64,000 nucleotides of DNA from Ornithinimicrobium avium (GTDB taxonomy: Bacteria; Actinomycetota; Actinomycetes; Actinomycetales; Dermatophilaceae), in the NCBI RefSeq assembly GCF_003351765.1, contig NZ_CP031229.1, positions 2,046,001 to 2,110,000 on the forward strand. Direction: 5' to 3'. Every line of letters begins with the position of its first letter. Position 1 is the stretch's first letter. Below are positions 18,441 through 26,957 of the stretch, piece after piece. The notes beneath the pieces are model-generated. The model searched no databases and had not been told where the DNA came from. It worked only from the letters and a program-made list of their open reading frames with translations. The translations under genes were made by a program, and so were the position numbers.

Positions 18441-19387
18441 GCACGCCGGCGGCCGTCCCCGAGCCGGCCCCGGAGGCAGCCAGGCCGGTCGAGGAGCGGA
18501 CGATCCAGGGGCGCAGCCCCTGGCGGCTCGCGTGGGAGCGGCTGCGCCGGGACCGCGTCGCGATGGGATCGGCGGTGGTCATCGTGCTGGTGCTGCTCAT
18601 CGCGATCTTCGCGCCGGTGACGACGACGATCACCGGACACGGGGTCAACCAGCAGTTCTACGACACCGGGCTGAGCCCCGACGGGCTGCCGCGCGGTCCG
18701 AACAGCACCTTCTGGCTGGGGACCGACGACCTGGGGCGCGACCTGCTGGTGCGGATCGCCTACGGCGCGCGGATCTCGCTGCTGGTCGGCGTGGCCGCGA
18801 CGGCCCTGACGGTGGTCATCGGCACGGTGGTGGGGCTGGCCGCCGGCTTCCTCGGCGGTCTGGTCGACACGGTCCTGGCCCGCCTCGTCGACGTGGTGCT
18901 CTCCGTCCCCTTCCTGCTGGTCGCGATCAGCCTCGTCTCGATCACCGGGCCGAGCCTGACGGTGACGGTGCTGGTCATCGGGTTCTTCAGCTGGGCCTCG
19001 GTGGCCAGGATCGTGCGCGGCCAGGTGCTCTCCCTGCGGGAGCGCGAGTTCGTCGAGGCGGCGCGTTCGCTGGGGTCGGGCAACCTGCGGATCATGTTCG
19101 TCGACGTGCTGCCCAACGTGCTGGCGCCGCTCATCGTCTACGCCTCGCTGCTGGTCCCCGTGGTCATCGTGGTCGAGGCCACCCTGTCCTTCCTCGGGCT
19201 CGGGCTGCCCCCGCCCACCGCCGACTGGGGCGGGATGATCAGCGAGTCGCAGGGCTACTACACCGTCGCCTGGTGGTTCGTGTTCTTCCCCGGGGCCGCG
19301 CTGGTCATCACCACCCTGGCGTTCAACCTGCTGGGGGACGGCATCCGGGACGCGTTCGACCCACGCGGCGAACCGGTCAAGAGCTGA
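18437..19387 (+). CDS. Peptide ABC importer 2 permease (OppC/DppC-like)
   Basis: This 316-residue inner-membrane permease has a proline/alanine-rich cytosolic N-tail, a first helix AVVIVLVLLIAIFAPV, the FWLGTDDLGRDLLVRIAYGARISL signature, and the EAA loop REFVEAARSLGSGNLRIMFVDVLPN. It ends with AFNLLGDGIRDAFDPR, a near-universal DppC tail. ATG 18437 overlaps the ATPase stop. An upstream in-frame extension was rejected because it lacks membrane character and would overlap the ATPase gene deeply. Confidence 0.94.
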   Translation: MSTPAAVPEPAPEAARPVEERTIQGRSPWRLAWERLRRDRVAMGSAVVIVLVLLIAIFAPVTTTITGHGVNQQFYDTGLSPDGLPRGPNSTFWLGTDDLGRDLLVRIAYGARISLLVGVAATALTVVIGTVVGLAAGFLGGLVDTVLARLVDVVLSVPFLLVAISLVSITGPSLTVTVLVIGFFSWASVARIVRGQVLSLREREFVEAARSLGSGNLRIMFVDVLPNVLAPLIVYASLLVPVVIVVEATLSFLGLGLPPPTADWGGMISESQGYYTVAWWFVFFPGAALVITTLAFNLLGDGIRDAFDPRGEPVKS

Positions 19388-19402
19388 GGCAGGAGGTCCA
19401 CC

Positions 19403-20362
19403 ATGGTGCGTTTCCTGATCCGCAGGATCGGTCTGGGCGTGCTCGTCATGTGGCTGATCACGATGGCGGTCTTCGGCCTGTTCTTCCTGGTGCCCAACGA
19501 CGTGGCCCGGACCCTGGCGGGGCGGCAGGCGCCGCCGGAGACCGTCGCGCTGATCACCCACCGGCTCGGCCTGGACCAGCCCGTGTGGAAGCAGTACCTC
19601 GACTTCATCTGGAAGGCGCTGCACGGCGACCTAGGGTACGACTACTACCACCAGGTCCCGGTCACGCACATCATCGCCCAGGCCCTGCCGATCACCCTGT
19701 CGGTCGTCATCGGCGGCGCGATCATCTGGATCGTGCTGGGTGTGACCAACGGCATCATCTCGGCGGCCCGGCCCCGCTCGGTGCTGGACCGCGGGCTGAC
19801 GGTCTTCTCGCTGGTCTTCTACTCGATGCCGACCTTCCTCCTCGGCCTGCTGCTGCTCTACTTCGTCTACTTCCGGCTCACGATGGTGGGCTGGGCGGTC
19901 TTCCCCCCGGGTGGCTACGTGGCGCTGAGCGACGACGCGGTGTCCTGGCTGCAGCACATGATCCTGCCGTGGCTCACCCTGGCGCTGGTCTCGGCGGCGA
20001 CCTACACGCGCCTGACCCGTGCCTCCATGCTCGACGTGCTCGGCGAGGACTACATCCGCACCGCCCGCTCCAAGGGGATGGGTGAGGGACGGCTCCTGCT
20101 GCGCCACGCCCTGCGCGCCGCGCTGACGCCGGTCGTGAGCCAGTTCGGGATCGACGTCGGCACGCTGCTCGGCGGCGTGGTCGTCACCGAGACCGTGTTC
20201 TCCCTGCCCGGCATGGGCAAGACCGCCATCGACGCGATCAACCAGCAGGACCTGCCGGTCATCATCGGCATCGTCCTGTTCGCCTCCGCCGCCGTCGTCG
20301 TCGCCAACGTGGTGGTCGACGTCCTGTATGCCGTGCTCGACCCCCGGGTGCGGCTGCACTGA
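19403..20362 (+). CDS. Peptide ABC importer 2 permease (OppB/DppB-like)
   Basis: This is a 319-residue permease starting at ATG 19403 behind AGGAGG. It shows the DppB N-terminus (FLIRRIGLGVLVMWLITMAVFGLFFLVPNDVA), the HRLGLDQPVWKQYLDFIWKAL segment, the EAA loop EDYIRTARSKGMGEGRLLLRHALR and the ETVFSLPGMGKTAIDAI motif. About six helices are present. It closes the importer 2 operon and is followed by a hairpin at 20367-20400. It pairs with the permease at 18437-19387 to form the translocation channel. Confidence 0.94.
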   Translation: MVRFLIRRIGLGVLVMWLITMAVFGLFFLVPNDVARTLAGRQAPPETVALITHRLGLDQPVWKQYLDFIWKALHGDLGYDYYHQVPVTHIIAQALPITLSVVIGGAIIWIVLGVTNGIISAARPRSVLDRGLTVFSLVFYSMPTFLLGLLLLYFVYFRLTMVGWAVFPPGGYVALSDDAVSWLQHMILPWLTLALVSAATYTRLTRASMLDVLGEDYIRTARSKGMGEGRLLLRHALRAALTPVVSQFGIDVGTLLGGVVVTETVFSLPGMGKTAIDAINQQDLPVIIGIVLFASAAVVVANVVVDVLYAVLDPRVRLH

Positions 20363-20366
20363 GGCC

Positions 20367-20400
20367 GGCGGGTCGCCCTGCGCGCGTCGGGCGGCCCGCC
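20367..20400. terminator. Bidirectional terminator-like hairpin after importer 2
   Basis: GGCGGGTCGCCC (20367-20378) and GGGCGGCCCGCC (20389-20400) form a 12-bp stem with one G-U pair and a 10-base loop. It lies between two convergent stop codons (20362 and 20434). There is no U-tract, which is common for actinobacterial terminators. Confidence 0.65.
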
Positions 20401-20433
20401 TCTCGGGGTCAGGCGTGCTCGTCCGGGGCGGCG

Positions 20434-22119
20434 TCACGCGTCCTCGTCCCCGAGCAGGTCGTCGATGGTGGGCTGGTCGGGGCGGGGGCCGGGGCGGGTC
20501 TGCCCGGTGTCGGGGTCGGTGTGCTCCGTCGTGAGCCCGTCGCCGCGGCGCCTGCCCTGGATCCCGGCCCGTTCGGCCAGGGCGGCCTGCAGGAGCTGAC
20601 CGGCCAGGTCCCGGCGATCCTCCAGGTCATCGGGATGGACCCGCCTGAGGTAGGTGCGGTAGTCGTGCACCCGGGTCGTGACCACCTGGCCCAGCAGGGT
20701 CGTGAACGTCAGGTCCCGCCGGGCGCCGATCTCCACCTGCCAGGTCCCCTCGGTCTTGTACCGGTGGGGCCGCTTGGCCAGCAGCGCCAGGTTGACCTCG
20801 CTCGTCGGACCACCGGCCCAGCCGTAGGGGGTGACGTGGTCCAGCTCCCCGGTCCGGGCCCTGGCCCCCGGGGCCCGGGAGTAGACGTCCGCGGCGACCA
20901 CCTGCCGACGCATGTCGGCGTCGGGCCGGTAGCCCTTGATCGTCCGCTCCACGAGCCGACCATCACGCGGGTCCACCACCAGCCGGTGCAGGGTGCTGCC
21001 CGGCATCAGCGCCAGCTCCCGGGCGTGGCCCTCGGAGACGAAGAACGGGTTCGGACCCAGCACCTCACCCACCCGGCCACGCCCGGACCGCCCCGGCGGC
21101 CCGCGACGGGCACAGTCCTGCCCCGCCCCGTGGGGCCGGTTGTGGACAGCCTCCTGCTGACCGGTGTCCCGGGTCGAATACGGCAGGACCACCTGCAGGG
21201 CGACCGGCGGCAGCCCGTTGACCACCCGGGCCAGCAGCTCCATGTCCTGCGGGGCGATGACCTCCTCGAACAGGACGCCGCCAGCGGACTCCCCGCCGGA
21301 CACGGGGTGCCCGGACACGGGGTGCCCGGACACGGCGTCGGCGGACACGGCGTCGGTGGCCGGGTCGGGCTGCTTGTCCGGGCACCCGTGCAGGGCGACG
21401 GTGGCGTAGGTCAGCAGTCCCAGACCCACGTCGACACCCAGCTGGCCCAGGGTGCGGGGGTCACCGGCGGCCCTCACGCCCCTGGCACCACGCTCCAGCC
21501 GCTGGCCCGCAGCCAGCACCGAGGCCACCGGTCCCCGGATCGAGAGCGTCGCCACCCCGTCCTCGTGCACCCTGGTCCACGTCCGGCGCGCCGCGTAGGC
21601 CCGCGCCCGGGCCGCCCGCTCGGCCGCCACGTCGCTGCCCCGGCACGCCGTGACCTCAGCATCCAGCGCGGCCCGGAACGAGGGCACCGACCACGCCCGA
21701 CCGTGCAGGTCACCCTCCGGGCCCAGCCGGTCCCCCGCCGCCAGGCCAGGATCGTCGCCGAACAGGGCCGCGGCGACCAGCAGCCGCCGGTCATCCTCCA
21801 AGGAGGCCGTCTTCTCGTAGAACCAGCGCACCTGCACCCACGTCGTCTCCCCCGCACGCAGCGCCGCGTCCACCATCCCCGCCAACGGCTCCGCGGCCGT
21901 GGCCGCCCGCACCAGCAGACCCGCCTCCCACGCCGAGAACCCCAGCGCCACCTCGATCTCGCCGATCGCGGCCAGACGCACCCCCCGCGACAGCGCCCGC
22001 GACCCGCCGGTCAGCGGCTCGCCACGCCCGGCACGCCGCTCCCGCTCGCGTTCCTGCACCCGCTCCACCACGCCCCGCACCGCCACGACCAGGTCCGCCT
22101 CAGCACGCGAACGCCGCAC
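20434..22119 (-). CDS. DUF222/13E12-family protein with HNH-like C-terminus
   Basis: This 561-residue protein has an N-terminal helical DUF222 region (AAIGEIEVALGFSAWEAGLLV, GETTWVQVRWFYEKTASL) and an HNH-like motif near residue 425 (ELDHVTPYGWAGGPTSEVNLALL, then KRPHRYKT). The metal-binding Asp-His, Asn and final His are present. The cysteines that bind structural zinc in many relatives (CxxPGC, LCRRHH) are absent, so nuclease activity is uncertain. A run of four 15-bp repeats encodes a flexible segment near residue 260. The start is taken at GTG 22119, without a clear ribosome-binding site. The family is abundant in actinobacteria and poorly understood; some M. tuberculosis 13E12 members are in the SOS regulon. 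Confidence 0.82.
   Translation of the reverse strand: MRRSRAEADLVVAVRGVVERVQERERERRAGRGEPLTGGSRALSRGVRLAAIGEIEVALGFSAWEAGLLVRAATAAEPLAGMVDAALRAGETTWVQVRWFYEKTASLEDDRRLLVAAALFGDDPGLAAGDRLGPEGDLHGRAWSVPSFRAALDAEVTACRGSDVAAERAARARAYAARRTWTRVHEDGVATLSIRGPVASVLAAGQRLERGARGVRAAGDPRTLGQLGVDVGLGLLTYATVALHGCPDKQPDPATDAVSADAVSGHPVSGHPVSGGESAGGVLFEEVIAPQDMELLARVVNGLPPVALQVVLPYSTRDTGQQEAVHNRPHGAGQDCARRGPPGRSGRGRVGEVLGPNPFFVSEGHARELALMPGSTLHRLVVDPRDGRLVERTIKGYRPDADMRRQVVAADVYSRAPGARARTGELDHVTPYGWAGGPTSEVNLALLAKRPHRYKTEGTWQVEIGARRDLTFTTLLGQVVTTRVHDYRTYLRRVHPDDLEDRRDLAGQLLQAALAERAGIQGRRRGDGLTTEHTDPDTGQTRPGPRPDQPTIDDLLGDEDA
21298..21357 (-). repeat. Four tandem 15-bp repeats within the HNH gene
   Basis: Two copies of ggacacggggtgccc are followed by two copies of a variant ggacacggcgtcggc/t. 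The unit is a multiple of three and encodes a VSGHP/VSADA-type pentapeptide repeat, so copy number can change without breaking the frame. It sits between the DUF222 and HNH parts, consistent with an expandable linker. Confidence 0.85.
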
Positions 22120-22181
22120 ACCCGCACACCACGCAGGTCCACCACCAGATCTCGACCACGATCAACACCCTAGCAACCGAC

Positions 22182-22197
22182 TCAGACATCTGTTCGA
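22182..22197. promoter_or_regulatory. SOS (LexA) box-like sequence upstream of the HNH gene
   Basis: Read on the minus strand, TCGAAC-AGAT-GTCTGA matches the actinobacterial LexA box TCGAAC-N4-GTTCGA with a perfect left half and two mismatches in the right half. It lies 62 bases upstream of the chosen GTG of the 13E12-type gene and about 100 bases upstream of the divergent F420 enzyme gene. Binding is untested. Confidence 0.45.
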
Positions 22198-22298
22198 ATA
22201 TCCACAACGTGCCGCAGAGGCACCCACCAGGACAGGGGGGTGTGGACAGACCCCTCACCCGCCTCGCCCCGCCCCGCGCCACCAGGCACACTGACGCC

Positions 22299-23234
22299 AT
22301 GGACCTGCGCATCTTCACCGAGCCCCAGCAGGGCGCCTCCTACGACGACCAGCTCGCCCTGGCCCGCACCGCCGAGGACGCCGGCTACTCCGCGTTCTTC
22401 CGCTCCGACCACTTCCTGGCCATGGGCAGCGGCGACGGCGCCCCCGGTCCCACGGACTCCTGGGTCACCCTCGGCGGGATCGCCCGTGAGACCAGCACCA
22501 TCCGGCTGGGCACGCTCGTCACCTCGGTCACCTTCCGCCACCCGGGCCTGCTCGCCGTCCAGGTCGCGCAGGTCGACCAGATGAGCGGCGGCCGCGTGGA
22601 GCTGGGGCTCGGCGCGGGCTGGTTCGCCAAGGAGCACGCCGCCTACGGCGTCCCCTTCCCCGACGCCCCCGGCCGTTTCGACCTGCTCGAGGACGCCCTC
22701 CAGGTGATCACGGGCCTGTGGGCCACGCCTACCGGCGAGACCTTCAGCCACACGGGCACGACCCTGACCGTCACCGACTCGCCCGGGCTGCCCAAGCCGG
22801 CCCAGCAGCCGCGCCCGCCGATCATCATGGGCGGCAGCGGCAAGCGCCGCACCCCCGCCCTCGCGGCGCGCTTCGCCGACGAGTTCAACATGTCCTTCCC
22901 GACGGTCGAGGACACGATCAGGCAGTACGGCCGCATCGACGACGCCTGCCGCTCCGTGGGCCGCGACCCCTCCAGCATCCTGCGCTCGGTCGCCCTCGTC
23001 GCCTGCGTCGGTCGCGACGAGTCCGAGATCCGCCACCGCGCCGACGCGATCGGCCGCGACGTCGACGAGCTGCGCACCAACGGACTCACCGGCACCCCCG
23101 CCGAGGTCGTCGACCGCATCGGCCAGTGGCAGGAGCAGACCGGGGCCGGGCGGATCTACCTGCAGATGCTCGACCTGTCCGACCTCGCGCACACCGAGCT
23201 CGTCGCCGCCGAGGTCATGCCCCAGCTCGGCTGA
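22299..23234 (+). CDS. LLM-class F420-dependent oxidoreductase (Rv1855c-like)
   Basis: This 311-residue luciferase-like TIM-barrel enzyme starts MDLRIFTEPQQGASYDD, nearly the signature of the Rv1855c family. Other conserved parts are FFRSDHFLAMG, TLVTSVTFRHPGLLAVQVAQVDQMSGGRVELGLGAGW and the IIMGGSGKRRTPALAARFADEFN phosphate-binding region for coenzyme F420. These cytosolic enzymes use reduced F420 to reduce or oxidise undefined substrates. ATG 22299 is chosen from the family N-terminus. A CACACT hexamer six bases upstream resembles the -10 boxes seen before other leaderless starts here. Glycerate kinase follows after 13 bases, so the two are probably co-transcribed. Confidence 0.93.
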   Translation: MDLRIFTEPQQGASYDDQLALARTAEDAGYSAFFRSDHFLAMGSGDGAPGPTDSWVTLGGIARETSTIRLGTLVTSVTFRHPGLLAVQVAQVDQMSGGRVELGLGAGWFAKEHAAYGVPFPDAPGRFDLLEDALQVITGLWATPTGETFSHTGTTLTVTDSPGLPKPAQQPRPPIIMGGSGKRRTPALAARFADEFNMSFPTVEDTIRQYGRIDDACRSVGRDPSSILRSVALVACVGRDESEIRHRADAIGRDVDELRTNGLTGTPAEVVDRIGQWQEQTGAGRIYLQMLDLSDLAHTELVAAEVMPQLG

Positions 23235-23247
23235 GGCAGCCCCGCAC

Positions 23248-24168
23248 ATGTCCCCCGTCCTCCTCGTCGCCCCCGACAAGTTCCGCGGCACCCTCTCCGC
23301 GCCCGAGGTCGTCCGCGCGGTCGCCGACGCCGCCGCACCGCTGGGCTGGGAGGTGGTCGCCCTCCCGATGGCCGACGGGGGCGAGGGCATGCTCGACGCC
23401 TTCGGCGGCAGCAACCGCACCTCGACCGTCACCGGCCCCGACGGCACGCCGGTCCACGCCGCCTGGCGGCTGGACGGCGACACCGCGGTCCTCGAGTGCT
23501 CCGCCGCCTCCGGCCTCGTGCTGGCCGGCGGCTCGGCGACGACCGACGGCGGCCTCGGCGCGGTCGAGGCCGTCCTGGCGCGCCTCGCCGGCCGCCGTCC
23601 CGCCGACCTGGGGGTCGACCTCGTCGGCGCCTGCGACGTCCAGACCCTCTTCACCGACGCCGCCCGCGTCTTCGGCCCGCAGAAGGGCGCCTCGCCCGCC
23701 CAGGTCCTCGAGCTCACCGACCGGCTCGCCACGCTCCAGGACAGGTATGCCGTGCAGCATGCGGTCGACCTGTCCGCCGTCCCCGGCGGCGGCGCCGCCG
23801 GGGGCCTGGGCGGCGGACTGGTCGCCCTGGGCGCCCGCCTCGTGCCGGGCCTGCAGCTGGTCGCCGAGCAGGTCGGCCTGGCCGACGCGATGGCCCGCGC
23901 CGACGCGGTGCTCACCGGCGAGGGGGCCCTGGACGCCGAGTCCTTCAACGGCAAGGCCGTGGGCGGCGTCGCCGAGGAGGCGCAGCGACACGGCATACGG
24001 CCCCTGGTGGTCGCCGGGACGGTGCGGCCGGACGCGCCCGCCGACCGGCTGGCGGGCCTCGAGGTGGTCGACCTCTCGGCGACCTACGGGCCCGACGCCT
24101 CGTGGGAGCGCACCGCGTGGTGCATCGGCGAGGCGGTGCGCACCCGGCTCGGCGCACCGCCCGCCTGA
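23248..24168 (+). CDS. Glycerate kinase (type 1, GarK-like)
   Basis: This cytosolic kinase phosphorylates D-glycerate to a phosphoglycerate that enters glycolysis. The N-terminus VLLVAPDKFRGTLSAPEVVRAV and the PMADGGEGMLDAF motif are diagnostic of the GarK/GlxK fold, and AAGGLGGGLVALGARLVPG and TGEGALDAESFNGKAVGGVA complete it. At 306 residues it is shorter than the usual 360-380; segments between the core motifs appear trimmed, with no frameshift. It follows the F420 oxidoreductase by 13 bases with no obvious promoter between, and ends 92 bases before the acyl-CoA dehydrogenase. Confidence 0.9.
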   Translation: MSPVLLVAPDKFRGTLSAPEVVRAVADAAAPLGWEVVALPMADGGEGMLDAFGGSNRTSTVTGPDGTPVHAAWRLDGDTAVLECSAASGLVLAGGSATTDGGLGAVEAVLARLAGRRPADLGVDLVGACDVQTLFTDAARVFGPQKGASPAQVLELTDRLATLQDRYAVQHAVDLSAVPGGGAAGGLGGGLVALGARLVPGLQLVAEQVGLADAMARADAVLTGEGALDAESFNGKAVGGVAEEAQRHGIRPLVVAGTVRPDAPADRLAGLEVVDLSATYGPDASWERTAWCIGEAVRTRLGAPPA

Positions 24169-24211
24169 ACCGGCATCCCGGCCTTGCCTTCCGCAGCGTG
24201 CTGAGAGACAC

Positions 24212-24240
24212 TTGCTACCAAGAAGTAGTACTGCGAGTAT
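24212..24240 (+). promoter_or_regulatory. Promoter-like A+T island before the acyl-CoA dehydrogenase gene
   Basis: TTGCTA (24212-24217), a 17-base spacer and GAGTAT (24235-24240) resemble -35/-10 boxes in an unusually A+T-rich stretch. CTAC (24215) and GTAG (24225) form a small inverted repeat overlapping the -35 box, as a TetR/FadR-type repressor site might. The start codon lies 20 bases further on, behind GGAGG. Confidence 0.4.
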
Positions 24241-24260
24241 CGGATACCTGGGAGGCGGCC

Positions 24261-26123
24261 ATGGGCCACTACAAGAGCAACGTGCGCGACACCGAGTTCA
24301 TGCTGTTCGACGTGCTCGAGCGGGGGAAGATCCTGGGCTCGGCGCCGTTCGAGGACCTCGACGAGCAGACCGCCCGCGACGCGCTGCGCCAGATCGCCAC
24401 GCTGGCCGAGGGGCCGATCGCCGCCTCCTTCGTGGAGTCCGACCGCACCCCGCCCGTCTTCGACCCGGCCACCGGCTCGGTGACGATGCCGGACTCCTTC
24501 ACCGCCTCCTACCAGGCCTGGGTCGACAACGAGTGGTGGCGCCTGGAGATCGACCCCGGCCTCGGCGGCACCGCCGCCCCGCCCACCGTGAGCTGGGCGA
24601 TGTCGGAGTACCTCCTGGGCGCCAACCCGGCGGTGAAGATGTTCGCCTCCGGCTACACCTTCGCCAACGTCCTGCACCGCCTCGGCACGATCGAGCAGCA
24701 GCAGCTCGCCCAGCTGCTCATCGACAAGCCGTGGGGCGCCACGATGGTCCTCACCGAGCCCGACGCCGGCAGCGACGTCGGCGCCGGCCGCACCAGCGCG
24801 GTCAAGGCCGGCGACGGCACCTGGCACCTGCGCGGCGTCAAGCGCTTCATCACCAGCGGCACCGCGCCGTTCTTCGAGAACGTCATCCACTTCGTGCTCG
24901 CCCGTCCCGAGGGCGCCGGTCCCGGCACCAAGGGCCTGTCGCTGTTCATCGTCAGCGACCACCACATCACCGACCTGGAGACCGGCGAGCTCGGCGGCCG
25001 CAACGGCGTGCAGGTCGCCAACATCGAGCACAAGATGGGCCTGAAGGTCTCCACCACCTGCGAGCTGCGCTTCGGCGAGGACGAGGACAACCCTGCGGTC
25101 GGCCACCTGCTCGGCGAGGTCCACGACGGCATCGCGCAGATGTTCCGGATCATCGAGCACGCCCGGATGCTGGTCGGGACCAAGGCGATCGCCACCCTGT
25201 CCACCGGCTACCTCAACGCGCTGGACTACGCCAAGGAGCGCGTCCAGGGCGCCGACCTGACCCGGATGCGCGACAAGACCGCGCCGCGCGTGACGATCAC
25301 CCACCACCCCGACGTGCGCCGCTCGCTCATGCTGCAGAAGTCCTACGCCGAGGGCCTGCGCGCGCTCATGCTCTACACCGCCAGCTTCCAGGACACGGTC
25401 TACGCCGCGCAGAGCGCCAGCGGGCACGAGGCCGTCGAGCCCGGCAGCGAGGCCGAGATCGCCGCGCGCGTCAACGACCTGCTCCTGCCGCTGGTCAAGG
25501 GCTGCGGCTCCGAGCGCGCGTTCGTGCTGCTCGGCACCGAGTCCCTGCAGACCTTCGGCGGCTCGGGCTTCCTCCAGGACTACCCGATCGAGCAGTACGT
25601 CCGCGACGCCAAGATCGACTCCCTCTACGAGGGCACCACCGCGATCCAGGGCATGGACTTCTTCTTCCGCAAGATCCTGCGCGACCAGGGCACCGCCCTG
25701 GGGTATGTGGCGGGCCAGGTCATGCAGACCGCGACCGCCCAGGTGGACGACGGGCTCGAGCAGGTCCGCGGCGCGGTCCTGCGCGCCCTCGGCGAGGTCC
25801 AGCAGATGGTCGAGTTCATGACCGGGAAGGCGATCGCCTCCCAGCAGGACCCCGAGCAGGTGTATGCCGTGGGCCTGCACTCCTCGCGGTTCCTGCTCGC
25901 CGCCGGCGACCTCGTCATCGGCTGGCTCCTGCTGCGCCAGGCCGAGGTGGCCGCCCGCCTGCTGGACGCCGGGGAGCGACCGCAGGACACCGCATACCTG
26001 CAGGGGAAGGTGGCCGCCGCCACGTTCTTCGCCTCCGAGGTGCTCCCGCGCCTGGGCGCCGACCGACGGATCGTCACCGCCGGCGACACCTCGCTGATGG
26101 AGCTGCCGGAGGAGGCCTTCTGA
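24261..26123 (+). CDS. Acyl-CoA dehydrogenase with N- and C-terminal extensions
   Basis: This 620-residue cytosolic flavoenzyme of fatty-acid beta-oxidation introduces the 2,3-double bond into acyl-CoA. Motifs: MVLTEPDAGSDVGAG (FAD/substrate loop, about residue 160), RGVKRFITSG, and FGGSGFLQDYPIEQYVRDAKIDSLYEGTTAIQGMDFF (C-terminal FAD-binding and catalytic-base region). The N-terminal MGHYKSNVRDTEF motif and the C-terminal helical domain mark the long FadE subclass that also contains DmdC-type enzymes. A good ribosome-binding site (GGGAGG) precedes ATG 24261. A promoter-like A+T island lies just upstream, so it is probably transcribed alone. Confidence 0.94.
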   Translation: MGHYKSNVRDTEFMLFDVLERGKILGSAPFEDLDEQTARDALRQIATLAEGPIAASFVESDRTPPVFDPATGSVTMPDSFTASYQAWVDNEWWRLEIDPGLGGTAAPPTVSWAMSEYLLGANPAVKMFASGYTFANVLHRLGTIEQQQLAQLLIDKPWGATMVLTEPDAGSDVGAGRTSAVKAGDGTWHLRGVKRFITSGTAPFFENVIHFVLARPEGAGPGTKGLSLFIVSDHHITDLETGELGGRNGVQVANIEHKMGLKVSTTCELRFGEDEDNPAVGHLLGEVHDGIAQMFRIIEHARMLVGTKAIATLSTGYLNALDYAKERVQGADLTRMRDKTAPRVTITHHPDVRRSLMLQKSYAEGLRALMLYTASFQDTVYAAQSASGHEAVEPGSEAEIAARVNDLLLPLVKGCGSERAFVLLGTESLQTFGGSGFLQDYPIEQYVRDAKIDSLYEGTTAIQGMDFFFRKILRDQGTALGYVAGQVMQTATAQVDDGLEQVRGAVLRALGEVQQMVEFMTGKAIASQQDPEQVYAVGLHSSRFLLAAGDLVIGWLLLRQAEVAARLLDAGERPQDTAYLQGKVAAATFFASEVLPRLGADRRIVTAGDTSLMELPEEAF

Positions 26124-26147
26124 GCGCCGGGCCGGGCTAGCGGCGCT
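26123..26147. terminator. Short hairpin between convergent genes
   Basis: AGCGCCG (26123-26129) and CGGCGCT (26141-26147) form a perfect 7-bp stem with an 11-base loop. It overlaps the facing stop codons of the acyl-CoA dehydrogenase and GtrA genes, and could end transcription from both sides. Confidence 0.4.
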
Positions 26148-26640
26148 GGCGGAAGACGACGAGGCGCATCATCAGGTACATGAAGACCGCCTCGCAGGCT
26201 CCGGCGGTCAGCCGGGCCAGGAGGTAGTTGACGCCGACCGCCTCCAGCGTGCTGGCCAGCAGCAGGATGAACAGCGCGTAGTTGGCGAGCACGCTGAGCA
26301 CGTAGCGCGCGGTCTGCCGGCCGACGTGCCCGCCCACCTGGAAGTTGAGCCGGCGGTTGAGCACGAAGGCCAGGGCGAGGGCGACGGCATACGCGAGCGT
26401 CACCGCCACCGGGTAGGGCAGGCCGAGCAGGTCGAACCCGACGCCGAGCAGCACCAGGTCCACCCCGTAGGTGAACGCGCTCAGCGCCGCGAAGCCGACG
26501 GCGGTGGCCGGGACGAGCTCTCGCGCCCAGCCCGGCAGCCTGCCGTGGACGCGGTCGCGCACGACGGCGAAGCGCTCGGCCGCACCGGTCAGGTCCCGCG
26601 ACGGCGCGAGCGTCGCGGACGCCTGGAGGGTGGTGCTCAC
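26137..26640 (-). CDS. GtrA-family membrane protein
   Basis: This is a 167-residue protein with four predicted membrane helices and the GtrA pattern: LVPATAVGFAALSAFTYGVDLVLL, LAYAVALALAFVLNRRLNFQV (the conserved NR..F motif) and a C-terminal VFMYLMMRLVVFRQR. GtrA proteins are thought to help move lipid-linked sugars across the membrane or act as accessory factors in cell-surface glycan synthesis. Its GTG start overlaps the stop of the DUF6458 gene (GTGA), forming a two-gene unit. No glycosyltransferase is adjacent; the nearest are 20 kb away. Confidence 0.87.
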   Translation of the reverse strand: MSTTLQASATLAPSRDLTGAAERFAVVRDRVHGRLPGWARELVPATAVGFAALSAFTYGVDLVLLGVGFDLLGLPYPVAVTLAYAVALALAFVLNRRLNFQVGGHVGRQTARYVLSVLANYALFILLLASTLEAVGVNYLLARLTAGACEAVFMYLMMRLVVFRQRR

Positions 26641-26867
26641 TCGTCGATGTCGCGGCGACGCACCTCGGCGTTGCGGTCGATCACCTCACGGTGGGTGGTG
26701 TTCGTGCGCTGGGTGTTCAGCACCAGGCCGAGCAGCAGCGCGAGCACGCCGGCCGCCATCAGGATGTAGCCGATCGTCTGCAGCTCCACGCCGCTGATCG
26801 CGTAGTCGACGGCGAACGCGAGGATCGCGCCGATGACGAGGAGGACGATGCCGAGGCCGATGCCCAT
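26637..26867 (-). CDS. Small DUF6458-type membrane protein
   Basis: This 76-residue protein has two membrane helices (MGIGLGIVLLVIGAILAFAV and IGYILMAAGVLALLLGLVL) joined by a short loop with the YAISGVELQTIG motif. It ends in a charged tail (RNAEVRRRDIDE). This layout matches DUF6458, a family found in actinobacteria with no known function. ATG 26867 follows GAAAGGCG; in-frame extensions upstream lack membrane character and run through the intergenic region into the opposing amidase gene. It is coupled to gtrA and divergent from the nitrilase-family gene. Confidence 0.82.
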   Translation of the reverse strand: MGIGLGIVLLVIGAILAFAVDYAISGVELQTIGYILMAAGVLALLLGLVLNTQRTNTTHREVIDRNAEVRRRDIDE

Positions 26868-26957
26868 GTGTGACGCCTTTCCGTGGTGTGGGTTCTCACG
26901 GTAGCCCAGCAGGCGGGGCCCTGCCCCTCGGACGCACGCTGGTGCGACCATGGCGGC

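Noticed and set aside
21298..21357. Possible CRISPR-like repeats (also at 43329-43376)
   Set aside because: Units are 15 or 18 bp with no spacers, are in codon phase inside genes and have no cas genes nearby.
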